Assembly (NCBI GenBank): GCA_022451765.1
Contig: JAKUNY010000011.1
Location: 1 to 20,834 of the forward strand
Direction: 5' to 3'
Source: Candidatus Poseidoniaceae archaeon
GTDB lineage: Archaea; Thermoplasmatota; Poseidoniia; Poseidoniales; Poseidoniaceae
Length of the DNA: 20,834 nt
Within the stretch, counting starts at the first letter, position 1, and each line of letters opens with the position of its first letter. Below the pieces are notes generated by a model, which worked only from the letters and a program-made list of their open reading frames with translations, was not told the DNA's origin and did no database searches. The position numbers and the translations under genes were made by a program. Below, piece by piece: positions 16,701 through 20,834 of the stretch.

Positions 16701-17090
16701 TACGCCTTCAGAGGTGAACACCCCCATACGAACTTCGCCTTCGCCATTCATCCAGAAGAGGTAACTCGAACCGTTTTCTGCAACGTAAACGCTGGGTGAA
16801 CTCAAGTTGCTCGATGTTCCTGAAACGAGGAGTTCACTCATCCACATATCGATGGAAGAGTCCTGCCGAACCAGCAACTCGGACATTCCTTCCAAATCGA
16901 TTGTCTGTCCACCGAGATCGTGTCCGTGTTCTAGATTCGTTGGAAGCGTGTACTCGATGGATTTAGTTTCCGTCAATACTTGCTCGCTAGGCATCGATTG
17001 AGAGACAATTGGAGCCACGTATTGTGCGAGCATGAGCAAACCCAGTCCTGTTGACAGGACCGATTTGAAAAGCATCCGCCGCTCGCGCAT
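10797..17090 (-). CDS. Giant cell-surface protein: FG-GAP propeller, Asp-rich Ca-type repeats, TM helix and cytoplasmic tail
   Basis: This 2097-residue protein is probably exported and anchored by a single membrane helix. Residues 1-31 form a signal peptide (basic MRERR, then SVLSTGLGLLMLAQYV). Residues about 90-340 and 740-1180 carry sialidase/BNR-like strands such as STIDSNGDLHMVYSH. Residues about 345-737 hold seven FG-GAP blades (DFNGDGFDD, a degenerate blade, DMNGDGHDD, DLNGDGFGD, DINNDGMDE, DVNDDGYTD, DSNADGAIE), as in the integrin-alpha propeller. About 20 thrombospondin-3-like repeats, many ending in DxCP or GC pairs, fill 1183-1860. A helix at 1875-1901 is followed by the basic stop RLRNR, an Asp-rich run at 1909-1924, RGPPG repeats at about 1948-1999, and a 64-residue charged helical C-terminal domain. 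A role in adhesion, substrate capture or signalling is inferred. ATG 17090 fits the signal peptide; ATG 17075 is possible. Confidence 0.94.
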   Translation of the reverse strand: MRERRMLFKSVLSTGLGLLMLAQYVAPIVSQSMPSEQVLTETKSIEYTLPTNLEHGHDLGGQTIDLEGMSELLVRQDSSIDMWMSELLVSGTSSNLSSPSVYVAENGSSYLFWMNGEGEVRMGVFTSEGVFSDLIIDSVDTSHGIIGCSVVVDASYRPLAIYGDGANLKMARFAFQGQVYTSDAWLKRTIIEDLFPESMTLRLTQGGNEFAVVRTTTGELWQVNNSGLRWYNSLLDSGPVGDEFELKVDENDVANIAYTRAGEAIRLQVNGDQITEQILARDTSLHTAVGLDLDLNGLAQVATTSYDVDQTELSIFKSLEDQSTGRLSNKAMSSFPLYPDVVEGDAAHGDFNGDGFDDLVFTQPTASDSGLNNNGRVVVLFGGTNGLESSTPIVLSGAQSSERFGNGVVVGEFLSNGMVQLLLSSPGFENTTRVNESNHGLISMYQWNQTQFDLVWSVTGNAEQMLGEDVSRIDDMNGDGHDDLVALQGNWTDGVTNGRLSVFEGTTDGMHLSHNITANTSGPFFGRSISSGGDLNGDGFGDFVVSNSGDENSPTGFSAIEVFYGSENGISTSSDRIIQRLKQGTLLGTVVEIVDDINNDGMDELILQEFKPEGAPLFSGTVHLFMGNASENFSDIPDWTSQGSSNQRFGWMFTSAGDVNDDGYTDTFIGSGMAYTPSGQLDLYLGSQDGFVPAVETIRTGTPTDYLGLATVGGFDSNADGAIEFVYSTRNATRATSFGVDMLTVSKQDFDTSQFIFDGKMSGLELTTSNRGETAMMFSLNASSTHSLVHLEHVDDGSPGGSWVTETVSTSASPFKFQFDVTASGQPELFVLEDANGYVHHSTTSWTALHQEIRTFNDFGTYPASTIDSNGDLHMVYSHATIEKLYYSAESETDPTGWSSSEILSNSNLTASPSIWFEGADMHILYRDSNLNSLEHLVKSGGTWSTETELTSGLAVGTEHDALQLSNGTTLVATTVNNSGTHTLEILDIDHDVSTTLRNFSDGTAELSMCMDSSNTIVLLSMDSNGILVTHERNASTELWTNVSMQQLGLLNGQTDGYDIACTQHGSSLIFAVQASVDVLHQRSSTGVWSSYGGQPVSSEGGAWDIVSRSTGVVLMTTTTGTDTLRVNTMHLDGRSEDRLTWSTHEMKNVYTNANFSSNVDSNGTLVFGYLESLDMDVEMLRLYSDADRDLIFDRIDDLPHLGEQWKDADLDGFGDNPTGPLSDDCPVESGVSYLITQGCDDYEQDGFADDIDACDTNTGRSIFDRYGCPDFDEDGWSNNDGTWIHGDRFQQNWKQSKDSDGDGVGDNYGVDCCDAICGLSGATETSPGDKFPYNPRQYKDFDDDGFGDNETDTLTGDFCPWDYGTSYRDRNGCLDSDGDGASDPSSVGGINWGVDQGADMWPDDPTQWADTDGDGYGDNGPIGPTNPEFFPYNLAAADDTDSEGDPDRWTSSYDGSNALGLVLDGCPNVYGTSINPLPGCPDSDGDGWANTDADFPLDPTQFLDNDGAGFGENASGNIADDCPFQFGVEDGTDGTGCPLVNTDDSDGDGVYDDVDSCPETSVFETVDANGCADSQLDDDEDGVSNANDICPETDEDDDVDSSGCSDDQLVQDSDGDGVFDIDDLCPDSTPEVDANGCDENQRDTDGDGVNDGFDECPDTEAGYPVDSDGCFDEDALDQDLDGDGYLGEYTFDIDDATGLRINEAGDAFPLDGTQWFDQDGDGFGDNPVGNNADFCPTEFGTSYLDALEIGCEDDGDGWADNWGRDKFPGDATQWNDSDGDGYGDNWGVEAWNGSRDSSMPGEFVAGASAPDKCPESPTTNVDDEGCSKSERDTDQDGVNDLLDNCPEQPKGPDGFDDGCPLPKSETDDGGTTILGMTVPVFSGVLAGGIVTLFLLAILIGRLRNRGYDYDDDDEDFFDDDEDDFFSSFQSKPMPSRSVAQTSATPSRGPPGSSGPSRGPSGPKRGPPGSSSPSGPKRGPPGGSTGAPSGPPGRGPPGRAKPTSSAPVAKKSPANQKGGSKESEDHAPQKKVRRARIEIDLSLFEDWQGEDRDAAVSWVISEMAEGPQERTLLMQLQGTGWSAQQSRAIYDMARNQQ
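11146..11213 (-). repeat. 39-bp-period DNA repeat coding GPKRGPPG
   Basis: Two 29-bp copies (11146-11174 and 11185-11213) begin with CCAGGAGGACCACGCTT on the plus strand and differ at two bases. They are offset by 39 bp, that is 13 codons. Read on the minus strand they encode successive GPKRGPPG units in the giant surface protein's cytoplasmic tail. Looser RGPPG units flank them on both sides (about 11090-11260). The near identity at DNA level suggests recent tandem duplication or slippage. Confidence 0.8.
11510..13540 (-). repeat. Asp-rich thrombospondin-3-like repeat region of the giant protein
   Basis: About 20 units of the form DxDGDGxxDxxDxCP are encoded on the minus strand, for example DSDGDGVGDN, DTDGDGYGDN, DSDGDGVFDIDDLCP and DTDGDGVNDGFDECP. 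Longer units carry the phrase PTQW before the next Asp run (DDPTQWADTDGDG, DGTQWFDQDGDG, DATQWNDSDGDG). In known families such loops bind Ca2+, and the Cys pairs form disulfides outside the cell. The biased codon pattern creates long spurious open frames in other frames here. Confidence 0.9.
14880..16065 (-). repeat. Seven FG-GAP (integrin-alpha-like) blades
   Basis: Seven evenly spaced units are encoded on the minus strand. Each has an Asp-rich loop followed by hydrophobic strands and a gly-rich turn such as VVVLFGGTNG or IEVFYGSENG. Six keep the D-x-N-x-D-G core and one (EFLSNGMVQLLLSSPG) is degenerate. Seven is the number needed to close a beta propeller, so this stretch is probably one complete domain. 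Confidence 0.85.
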
Positions 17091-17104
17091 GAACTAATCA
17101 GAAC

Positions 17105-17138
17105 ACTCAACATTCTAAACCATTGTTAGAACTTGAGT
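17105..17138. promoter_or_regulatory. Inverted repeat between divergent genes, possible operator
   Basis: ACTCAA (17105-17110), CA, TTCTAA (17113-17118), a 7-base spacer, TTAGAA (17126-17131), C, TTGAGT (17133-17138) form an imperfect palindrome of 34 bases with twelve paired positions per arm. It lies 15-48 bases before the start of the giant surface-protein gene and 62-95 bases before the thiamine pyrophosphokinase gene. It could be a repressor operator over the promoter of the surface operon or a hairpin in its leader; the sequence alone does not decide. Nothing else is recognisable in this 109-bp gap. Confidence 0.5.
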
Positions 17139-17199
17139 TGAATTTGCTGGACTCAAGACCAACCAATGATGTCAAGAATCACCTGTTGATGGTACTGAC

Positions 17200-17823
17200 A
17201 TGGCTCGGGTCCTTATCGTGGCAAACGGCGTGTGGCCAGAACAATTCAATTTTGAAAGAAGTTTCAGTGACTACTCCCAAATTATTGCGTTGGATGGCGC
17301 CGCAAATCGCTTGATTGAGCAAGGCCATTTGCCTGATGTTATCATCGGCGATTTCGACAGCATCGAACCAAGCGTATTGAAAGACTGCAAAGAACGTGGC
17401 TCTCAAATTGTTCTTGACGCAAATCAAGAACAAAGCGATGTCTCCAAAGGATTGAATTGGGCTCATGAACATCACCCTACATCCCAAATCTATCTCATCG
17501 GTATTGAAATTGGACGATACGATCATCATCTTGCTGGATACTCTGCCTTGTTCGAATGCGAAAGTTCAGCTATCCTTTTGTTGGATGGTTGGGAAGCCCT
17601 CCGAATCGATTCAACACCAAGAGAAATTCAGGTTCGTGAAGGAGGACTCTTTAGTTTAATTCCGTTTGGAGCCGTAACCGGTGTCAAGCTCCATGGGTGC
17701 AGGTACCCCCTTGACAACGAAACGCTGTCTTCAGGAACACGTGGTGTTTCAAATGAAGCGGTCGATTCGGTTATTACAGCTTCAGCGCAATCAGGCGATT
17801 TGCTGCTCCTCATCGAGAGATGA
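17200..17823 (+). CDS. Thiamine pyrophosphokinase
   Basis: The enzyme transfers a pyrophosphate from ATP to thiamine, giving the active cofactor from scavenged vitamin. Its 207 residues match the family length. Motifs in order are: LDGAANRLIEQG (31-42); PDVIIGDFDSI (45-55), with the Asp pair that binds Mg-ATP; QEQSDVSKGLNWA (77-88), where the common TD is SD; IGIEIGRYDHHLA (100-112); and in the C-terminal thiamine-binding domain GCRYPLDNETL (166-176) and GVSNEAVDSVI (182-192). The ATG at 17200 gives the family-typical N-terminus MARVLIVANG. It is divergent from the giant surface gene and overlaps the convergent DUF4105-like gene by 33 bp. Archaea more often end thiamine synthesis with thiamine-phosphate kinase, so this suggests salvage. 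Confidence 0.88.
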   Translation: MARVLIVANGVWPEQFNFERSFSDYSQIIALDGAANRLIEQGHLPDVIIGDFDSIEPSVLKDCKERGSQIVLDANQEQSDVSKGLNWAHEHHPTSQIYLIGIEIGRYDHHLAGYSALFECESSAILLLDGWEALRIDSTPREIQVREGGLFSLIPFGAVTGVKLHGCRYPLDNETLSSGTRGVSNEAVDSVITASAQSGDLLLLIER

Positions 17824-18690
17824 AGGCGGTAAACCAGAACGAAGGAAAGCGCTGTAATCACTTTCTTCATCCCAGTCTTTGGCGTGCTCATCCACACGAG
17901 CAAGTTGCATTGTCGCTTCCAACCCGCCCCAATCCTCGATCAACTTGAGTTTCAATGCAGCCTTGGGAGTGTATCCGGGCAGAAAGTTTCGCCAAAGGAA
18001 CGGTATCCGCCCAGGCGTAACGGTATTTACAGCTTTTACAATTGAAGTGTTGCAAGTCTTGAACAATGTGTGATAGAACTCAGGTCGGTCGGCAAGTTGG
18101 TTGAGCCTGTGGGCCATTTGAACGATCATCTGTCGTTCCTTGTCTGGAGGCGTAATCACACGATACATCGAGACAATGTTGCTGCGGCCGTGTGTACGTA
18201 GCTGCGTTAAATCGCGTTCAAACCCAACGAGCAAATACAGCTCATAGGAACGCCACAAACCTGTCCAAGGGTGGTACCTTTTACCACGCTCGCGACGGGT
18301 CTCGAATGAAAATGAAAGGCAGGTACCATCAAAGAACTCGAAGGTAAGGTAGGTGTGCGAAAGGCCGCGGAAGGCATGGAATTGGTCCACGACGAACCAA
18401 ATATGCTTCACTTTGGTTGAGTCGACAGTGACTTCATCCGCCCATTTCTCATCTCTATCCTTTGTTGTCCTCCAATGGAAATCTCGTACATTTCGGAATG
18501 TAATGCGGGAGTCATTGAACACTGCACTGGGCGTAAACTCGCAGTCAGAGGCCCAATTTGCATGCAATTTTGGTTGGCGCGGTCGGATTCGAGTGTACCA
18601 AATCCAAAGCCCATTAAGGAGCAGTAGTGCAATGACTACCCCAAGTAAGGAAAGGACGTAGATGATCCATGTCGGCAAATCTTTCACCAT
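17791..18690 (-). CDS. Membrane-anchored DUF4105 (Lnb N-terminal-like) protein
   Basis: A membrane helix lies at about 6-32 (LPTWIIYVLSLLGVVIALLL region), followed by basic RIRPRQPK and a domain matching my memory of DUF4105: ITFRNVRDFHWRT, GLSHTYLTFEFFDG, SFSFETRRERG, YELYLLVGFERDL, then FYHTLFKTCNTSIVKA and LPGYTPKAAL. The His of LSHTYL and the Cys of KTCNTS, in that order, suit a permuted papain/NlpC-type thiol site, but the catalytic assignment is inference. The end is acidic and polar. The start is uncertain: ATG 18690 overlaps the previous stop (ATGGTGA), which suggests translational coupling; ATGs 18699 and 18720 are also in frame. It is the third gene of a surface operon. The positive residues after the helix leave open which side the domain faces. 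Confidence 0.8.
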   Translation of the reverse strand: MVKDLPTWIIYVLSLLGVVIALLLLNGLWIWYTRIRPRQPKLHANWASDCEFTPSAVFNDSRITFRNVRDFHWRTTKDRDEKWADEVTVDSTKVKHIWFVVDQFHAFRGLSHTYLTFEFFDGTCLSFSFETRRERGKRYHPWTGLWRSYELYLLVGFERDLTQLRTHGRSNIVSMYRVITPPDKERQMIVQMAHRLNQLADRPEFYHTLFKTCNTSIVKAVNTVTPGRIPFLWRNFLPGYTPKAALKLKLIEDWGGLEATMQLARVDEHAKDWDEESDYSAFLRSGLPPSSLDEEQQIA

Positions 18691-19970
18691 CGTTGCCATA
18701 TGTTGTACGCTGAATCCCACCAGTCCAGCGTTCCGTCTGGATGCTTTCGCCAGAGTTGCCCTTCGTCGTCAACAACGGTTGGTAACCCTTCAGGGTCTGG
18801 TGATCCATCGTTGAGGATTTGTGGAGCAGGGCCAAGTTCAGGCAAGGTCAGAAGTTCATCATCCTCTTGGATTCGTACCAACAAGACGAATACAACAACA
18901 GCGACAATCAATCCAAGCACAGCGATTGTGTACCAACCAACATCTTCTGTTGACGTCTCTTCACCGAACGATTGGCTTGGAAGTGCTTCTTGTTCCTCAG
19001 CGGTTAACTCTGCGGCTGGAAGCCGCACGATGTTCACGGCTTGTGTGCTTGCAATATTCTCTAAATTCGTAACTTTTAGAACCACGAGATGGACGCCTGC
19101 AGGGAGGGTTGAACAGTCGTATACCGATCCTTCGGTTATTTGTGAGGTGGTCGATACGTCCCATGCTTTCGTGTACTCAGTAAAGTCTTCATTGGCATTT
19201 GTAGGCTGAATGGCAATCAAACACGATCGGTCTGTTGTTTGGCCGTCACCGGTCACCACCAGGTCAAAGGTAGGAGCTGGCCTGTTTTCGATGGTGAGAT
19301 TCAACGAAGTCTCGGCGGTTTGACCCAATTCATTTCGATAGGTTTCCCTCAGCGAATACTGACCTGCAGGCCAACTCGAACAATCGATGCTGGTTGCATT
19401 ATCAAGTACGATAAACGGAGCACCTGTAAATGTCAAGGTACCTATGGCTCCATACCTTGGTCCCGTTTCATCCGCAAATATACGGTTGATTTCGCAACTG
19501 GAACCGGTTTGTAAATTGTCTTGACCAGAAAATAGAAGGGAAAGGGTTGGGGTTTGAAGTGCCGGAACCATCTCGTAACTTGGCAACGAAATTTTTGAAA
19601 TTTCAGCACCGTTCATGTCATAGAATCCAAGCAATAAATCGTGGGAGCCTCGTGACCATGCATCGTACGTCAGACTAGCATTGGTTTGTCCAACGATTTC
19701 CACAATTGTCGATTCGATAACTTCTCGGTCGTTGTGTATCGCAATCAATCGAACATCAACAAAGGTGGATTCCGATGTTGAATTAAGAACAACAACCACT
19801 CGAACAGCATCAACATCACCATCCTGATTGAGGTCAAGTGTATCGTTTCGAAGTGCAACCATTGTAATGCCTGCATCCTCGAGCGCAATATCAGATTCAG
19901 CTCGAACGTCCGTTGCTCCAAGAACAGGAATCAGGAACAGAAGGACGAAGAGATAGGCGACTTTACGCAT
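18684..19970 (-). CDS. Secreted Ig-like single-pass surface protein with Trp-rich cytoplasmic tail
   Basis: I do not recognise a named family. From ATG 19970 it has 428 residues. A clear signal peptide (MRKVAYLFVLLFLIPVLGA, cut near VRAES) is followed by an N-terminal beta domain with an Asp-rich loop DLNQDGDVDAV. Two further beta-sandwich-like domains each carry a CSSWPAG- or CSTLPAG-type motif before a final strand (SIDCSSWPAGQYSLRE, VYDCSTLPAGVHLVVLK), with paired cysteines. A TM helix lies at about 345-366, and a 62-residue cytoplasmic tail ends in five Trp within 22 residues (QLWRKHPDGTLDWWDS, then IWQRW). An upstream GTG (19979) is in frame, but the perfect GGAGGTGA site favours ATG 19970. 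It overlaps the upstream gene by 8 bp and the downstream DUF4105-like gene by 7 bp, so the three form one operon. Confidence 0.88.
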   Translation of the reverse strand: MRKVAYLFVLLFLIPVLGATDVRAESDIALEDAGITMVALRNDTLDLNQDGDVDAVRVVVVLNSTSESTFVDVRLIAIHNDREVIESTIVEIVGQTNASLTYDAWSRGSHDLLLGFYDMNGAEISKISLPSYEMVPALQTPTLSLLFSGQDNLQTGSSCEINRIFADETGPRYGAIGTLTFTGAPFIVLDNATSIDCSSWPAGQYSLRETYRNELGQTAETSLNLTIENRPAPTFDLVVTGDGQTTDRSCLIAIQPTNANEDFTEYTKAWDVSTTSQITEGSVYDCSTLPAGVHLVVLKVTNLENIASTQAVNIVRLPAAELTAEEQEALPSQSFGEETSTEDVGWYTIAVLGLIVAVVVFVLLVRIQEDDELLTLPELGPAPQILNDGSPDPEGLPTVVDDEGQLWRKHPDGTLDWWDSAYNIWQRW

Positions 19971-20834
19971 CTTGGTCACCTCCAGGGGGCGGTGGAAGTG
20001 GAACGGCCAAGTCTGGTAGAGGAAGAATTGGTGATTCAGCTGGTTGACTGGAATCCACTGTCGATACGTCGTATCCCAGTAATTCCTCTGTTAGCGTCTT
20101 TTCATCCTCTGAGCGCATAGTCCGGACAATTAGTGCTGCTGAAGCGCCAAGGATGAACGAGATTCCAACGATGAGGTATGTCAGCCACGAGGCTGCTGGG
20201 TCTTCGCCCATGATGGCAAGTGCAGCATTCCACTCGCCGTATTCATTTGACCATCCATCGCCGTTGTTGTCCTCGCAACCTTGCAAATCACGCATTGAGG
20301 TACCAAACACCTCAGGGCAATCGTCGCGAAGTGCTCCCAAGGGCACATCACCAAATCCATCATCATCGCTGTCCTTCCATTGCAATGATTCAGTGGGAAA
20401 AGCATCTGCTAAACCGTACGGATGGGCTTCCCAATCATCGGTTGGATCGGACCATCCATCACCATCGGTGTCCCGACAACCCAGTCGGTCGAGAATCGAT
20501 GTTCCGCGAATTGTAGGGCAGGCGTCTGCTTCGTTTCCATCGGATTCGTCTCCGTATCCGTCGCCATCGGTATCGCGCCATTGCGTTGGTTCGTGAATGA
20601 ACGCGTCGCCAAGGTTTGACCAGCCATCGCCGTCCGTATCTGGACAGCCCCAGCGGTCTCCGCCGGAACTTGGGCCAACGGATGTTCCCGGTTGAGACGG
20701 GCACACATCCGCAGTGGTGCCTGAAGGGTTGTCGCCTCGTCCATCACCGTCGCCATCATGCCATTGCGTAGGGTCATCAGGCCAAGCATCACCCATTCCC
20801 CCTGGGCTTGCAAGCCAATATGGAGTGGGATCGG
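19963..20834 (-). CDS. Asp-rich repeat surface protein, C-terminal part (5' end outside the window)
   Basis: The frame is open to the right edge: the codons before the first visible ATG (20796) read DPTPYWLASPGG, in keeping with the repeats, so the true start lies outside. Visible repeats are DPTQWHDGDGDGRGDN, CPDTDGDGWSN, EPTQWRDTDGDGYGDE, CRDTDGDGWSDP, LQWKDSDDDGFGD and CEDNNGDGWSN, with DxCP and GTS phrases between them. A TM helix (SWLTYLIVGISFILGASA) is followed by a cytoplasmic tail with acidic residues and a Pro-rich end (LPLPDLAVPLPPPPGG). The repeats are the same type as in the giant protein at 10797-17090, so the two may have similar roles. It is the first visible gene of the three-gene surface operon. 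Calcium binding is inferred from the repeat type. Confidence 0.92.
   Translation of the reverse strand, partial: DPTPYWLASPGGMGDAWPDDPTQWHDGDGDGRGDNPSGTTADVCPSQPGTSVGPSSGGDRWGCPDTDGDGWSNLGDAFIHEPTQWRDTDGDGYGDESDGNEADACPTIRGTSILDRLGCRDTDGDGWSDPTDDWEAHPYGLADAFPTESLQWKDSDDDGFGDVPLGALRDDCPEVFGTSMRDLQGCEDNNGDGWSNEYGEWNAALAIMGEDPAASWLTYLIVGISFILGASAALIVRTMRSEDEKTLTEELLGYDVSTVDSSQPAESPILPLPDLAVPLPPPPGGDQDA
19976..19983 (-). promoter_or_regulatory. Perfect Shine-Dalgarno site inside the upstream gene
   Basis: The minus strand reads GGAGGTGA, CCAAG, then ATG at 19970. The eight bases are fully complementary to the usual 3' end of 16S rRNA and are spaced five bases from the start. They lie within the last codons of the upstream repeat protein. 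This fixes the start of the Ig-like protein at ATG 19970 rather than the GTG at 19979, which lies within the site. Confidence 0.8.

Noticed and set aside
18700..19209. 169-residue plus-strand Ser-rich frame
   Set aside because: It is opposite the Ig-like surface gene, which has a signal peptide, a perfect ribosome site and a membrane helix.

Overview
The window looks like a gene-dense piece of a marine planktonic archaeon, most likely Marine Group II Euryarchaeota (Candidatus Poseidoniia). This is an inference. The main clues are very large secreted proteins built from FG-GAP and thrombospondin-type-3-like Asp-rich repeats with the phrase DPTQW, two peptidases pointing to a protein-degrading heterotroph, and a mix of bacterial-looking housekeeping enzymes (RNase PH, MogA, thiamine pyrophosphokinase). 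No ribosomal RNA or exclusively archaeal information-processing gene is present, so the domain assignment is not proven by this stretch alone.

Layout. Positions 1-923 (minus) hold the first two thirds of a thiolase that runs off the left edge. A plus-strand block follows: RNase PH (1016-1840), tRNA-Phe(GAA) with encoded CCA (1884-1959), an unrecognised multi-pass membrane protein (2005-4086), the molybdopterin adenylyltransferase MogA (4096-4680), dihydroorotase (4724-6124) and a small two-helix membrane protein (6179-6496). An M32 carboxypeptidase (6488-7984, minus) and an aminopeptidase-T/NicX-like metalloprotein (8081-9211, plus) are divergently transcribed.

The largest object is a minus-strand pair. 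It consists of a 2097-residue surface protein (10797-17090) and a following soluble protein with two EF-hands and a zinc ribbon (9208-10737). The giant has a signal peptide, a seven-blade FG-GAP propeller, about 20 Asp-rich calcium-type repeats, one transmembrane helix and a charged, Pro-rich cytoplasmic tail. Thiamine pyrophosphokinase (17200-17823, plus) diverges from it across a short intergenic region that holds a strong inverted repeat. A second minus-strand surface operon fills 17791-20834: a membrane-anchored DUF4105-like protein, a secreted Ig-like single-pass protein with a Trp-rich tail, and the C-terminal part of another Asp-rich repeat protein that runs off the right edge.

The metabolic genes cover fatty-acid or acetoacetyl-CoA chemistry, tRNA 3' maturation, molybdenum cofactor, pyrimidine synthesis, thiamine salvage and peptide breakdown. 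The two surface operons are the accessory part. Both combine Ca-binding extracellular repeats, one membrane helix, and cytoplasmic tails rich in Pro, Trp or acidic residues, next to partners that could read those tails. Coding density is very high: three convergent gene pairs overlap at their stops, and no gene-free stretch exceeds about 110 bases. No CRISPR array, insertion sequence, integrase or rRNA is visible.
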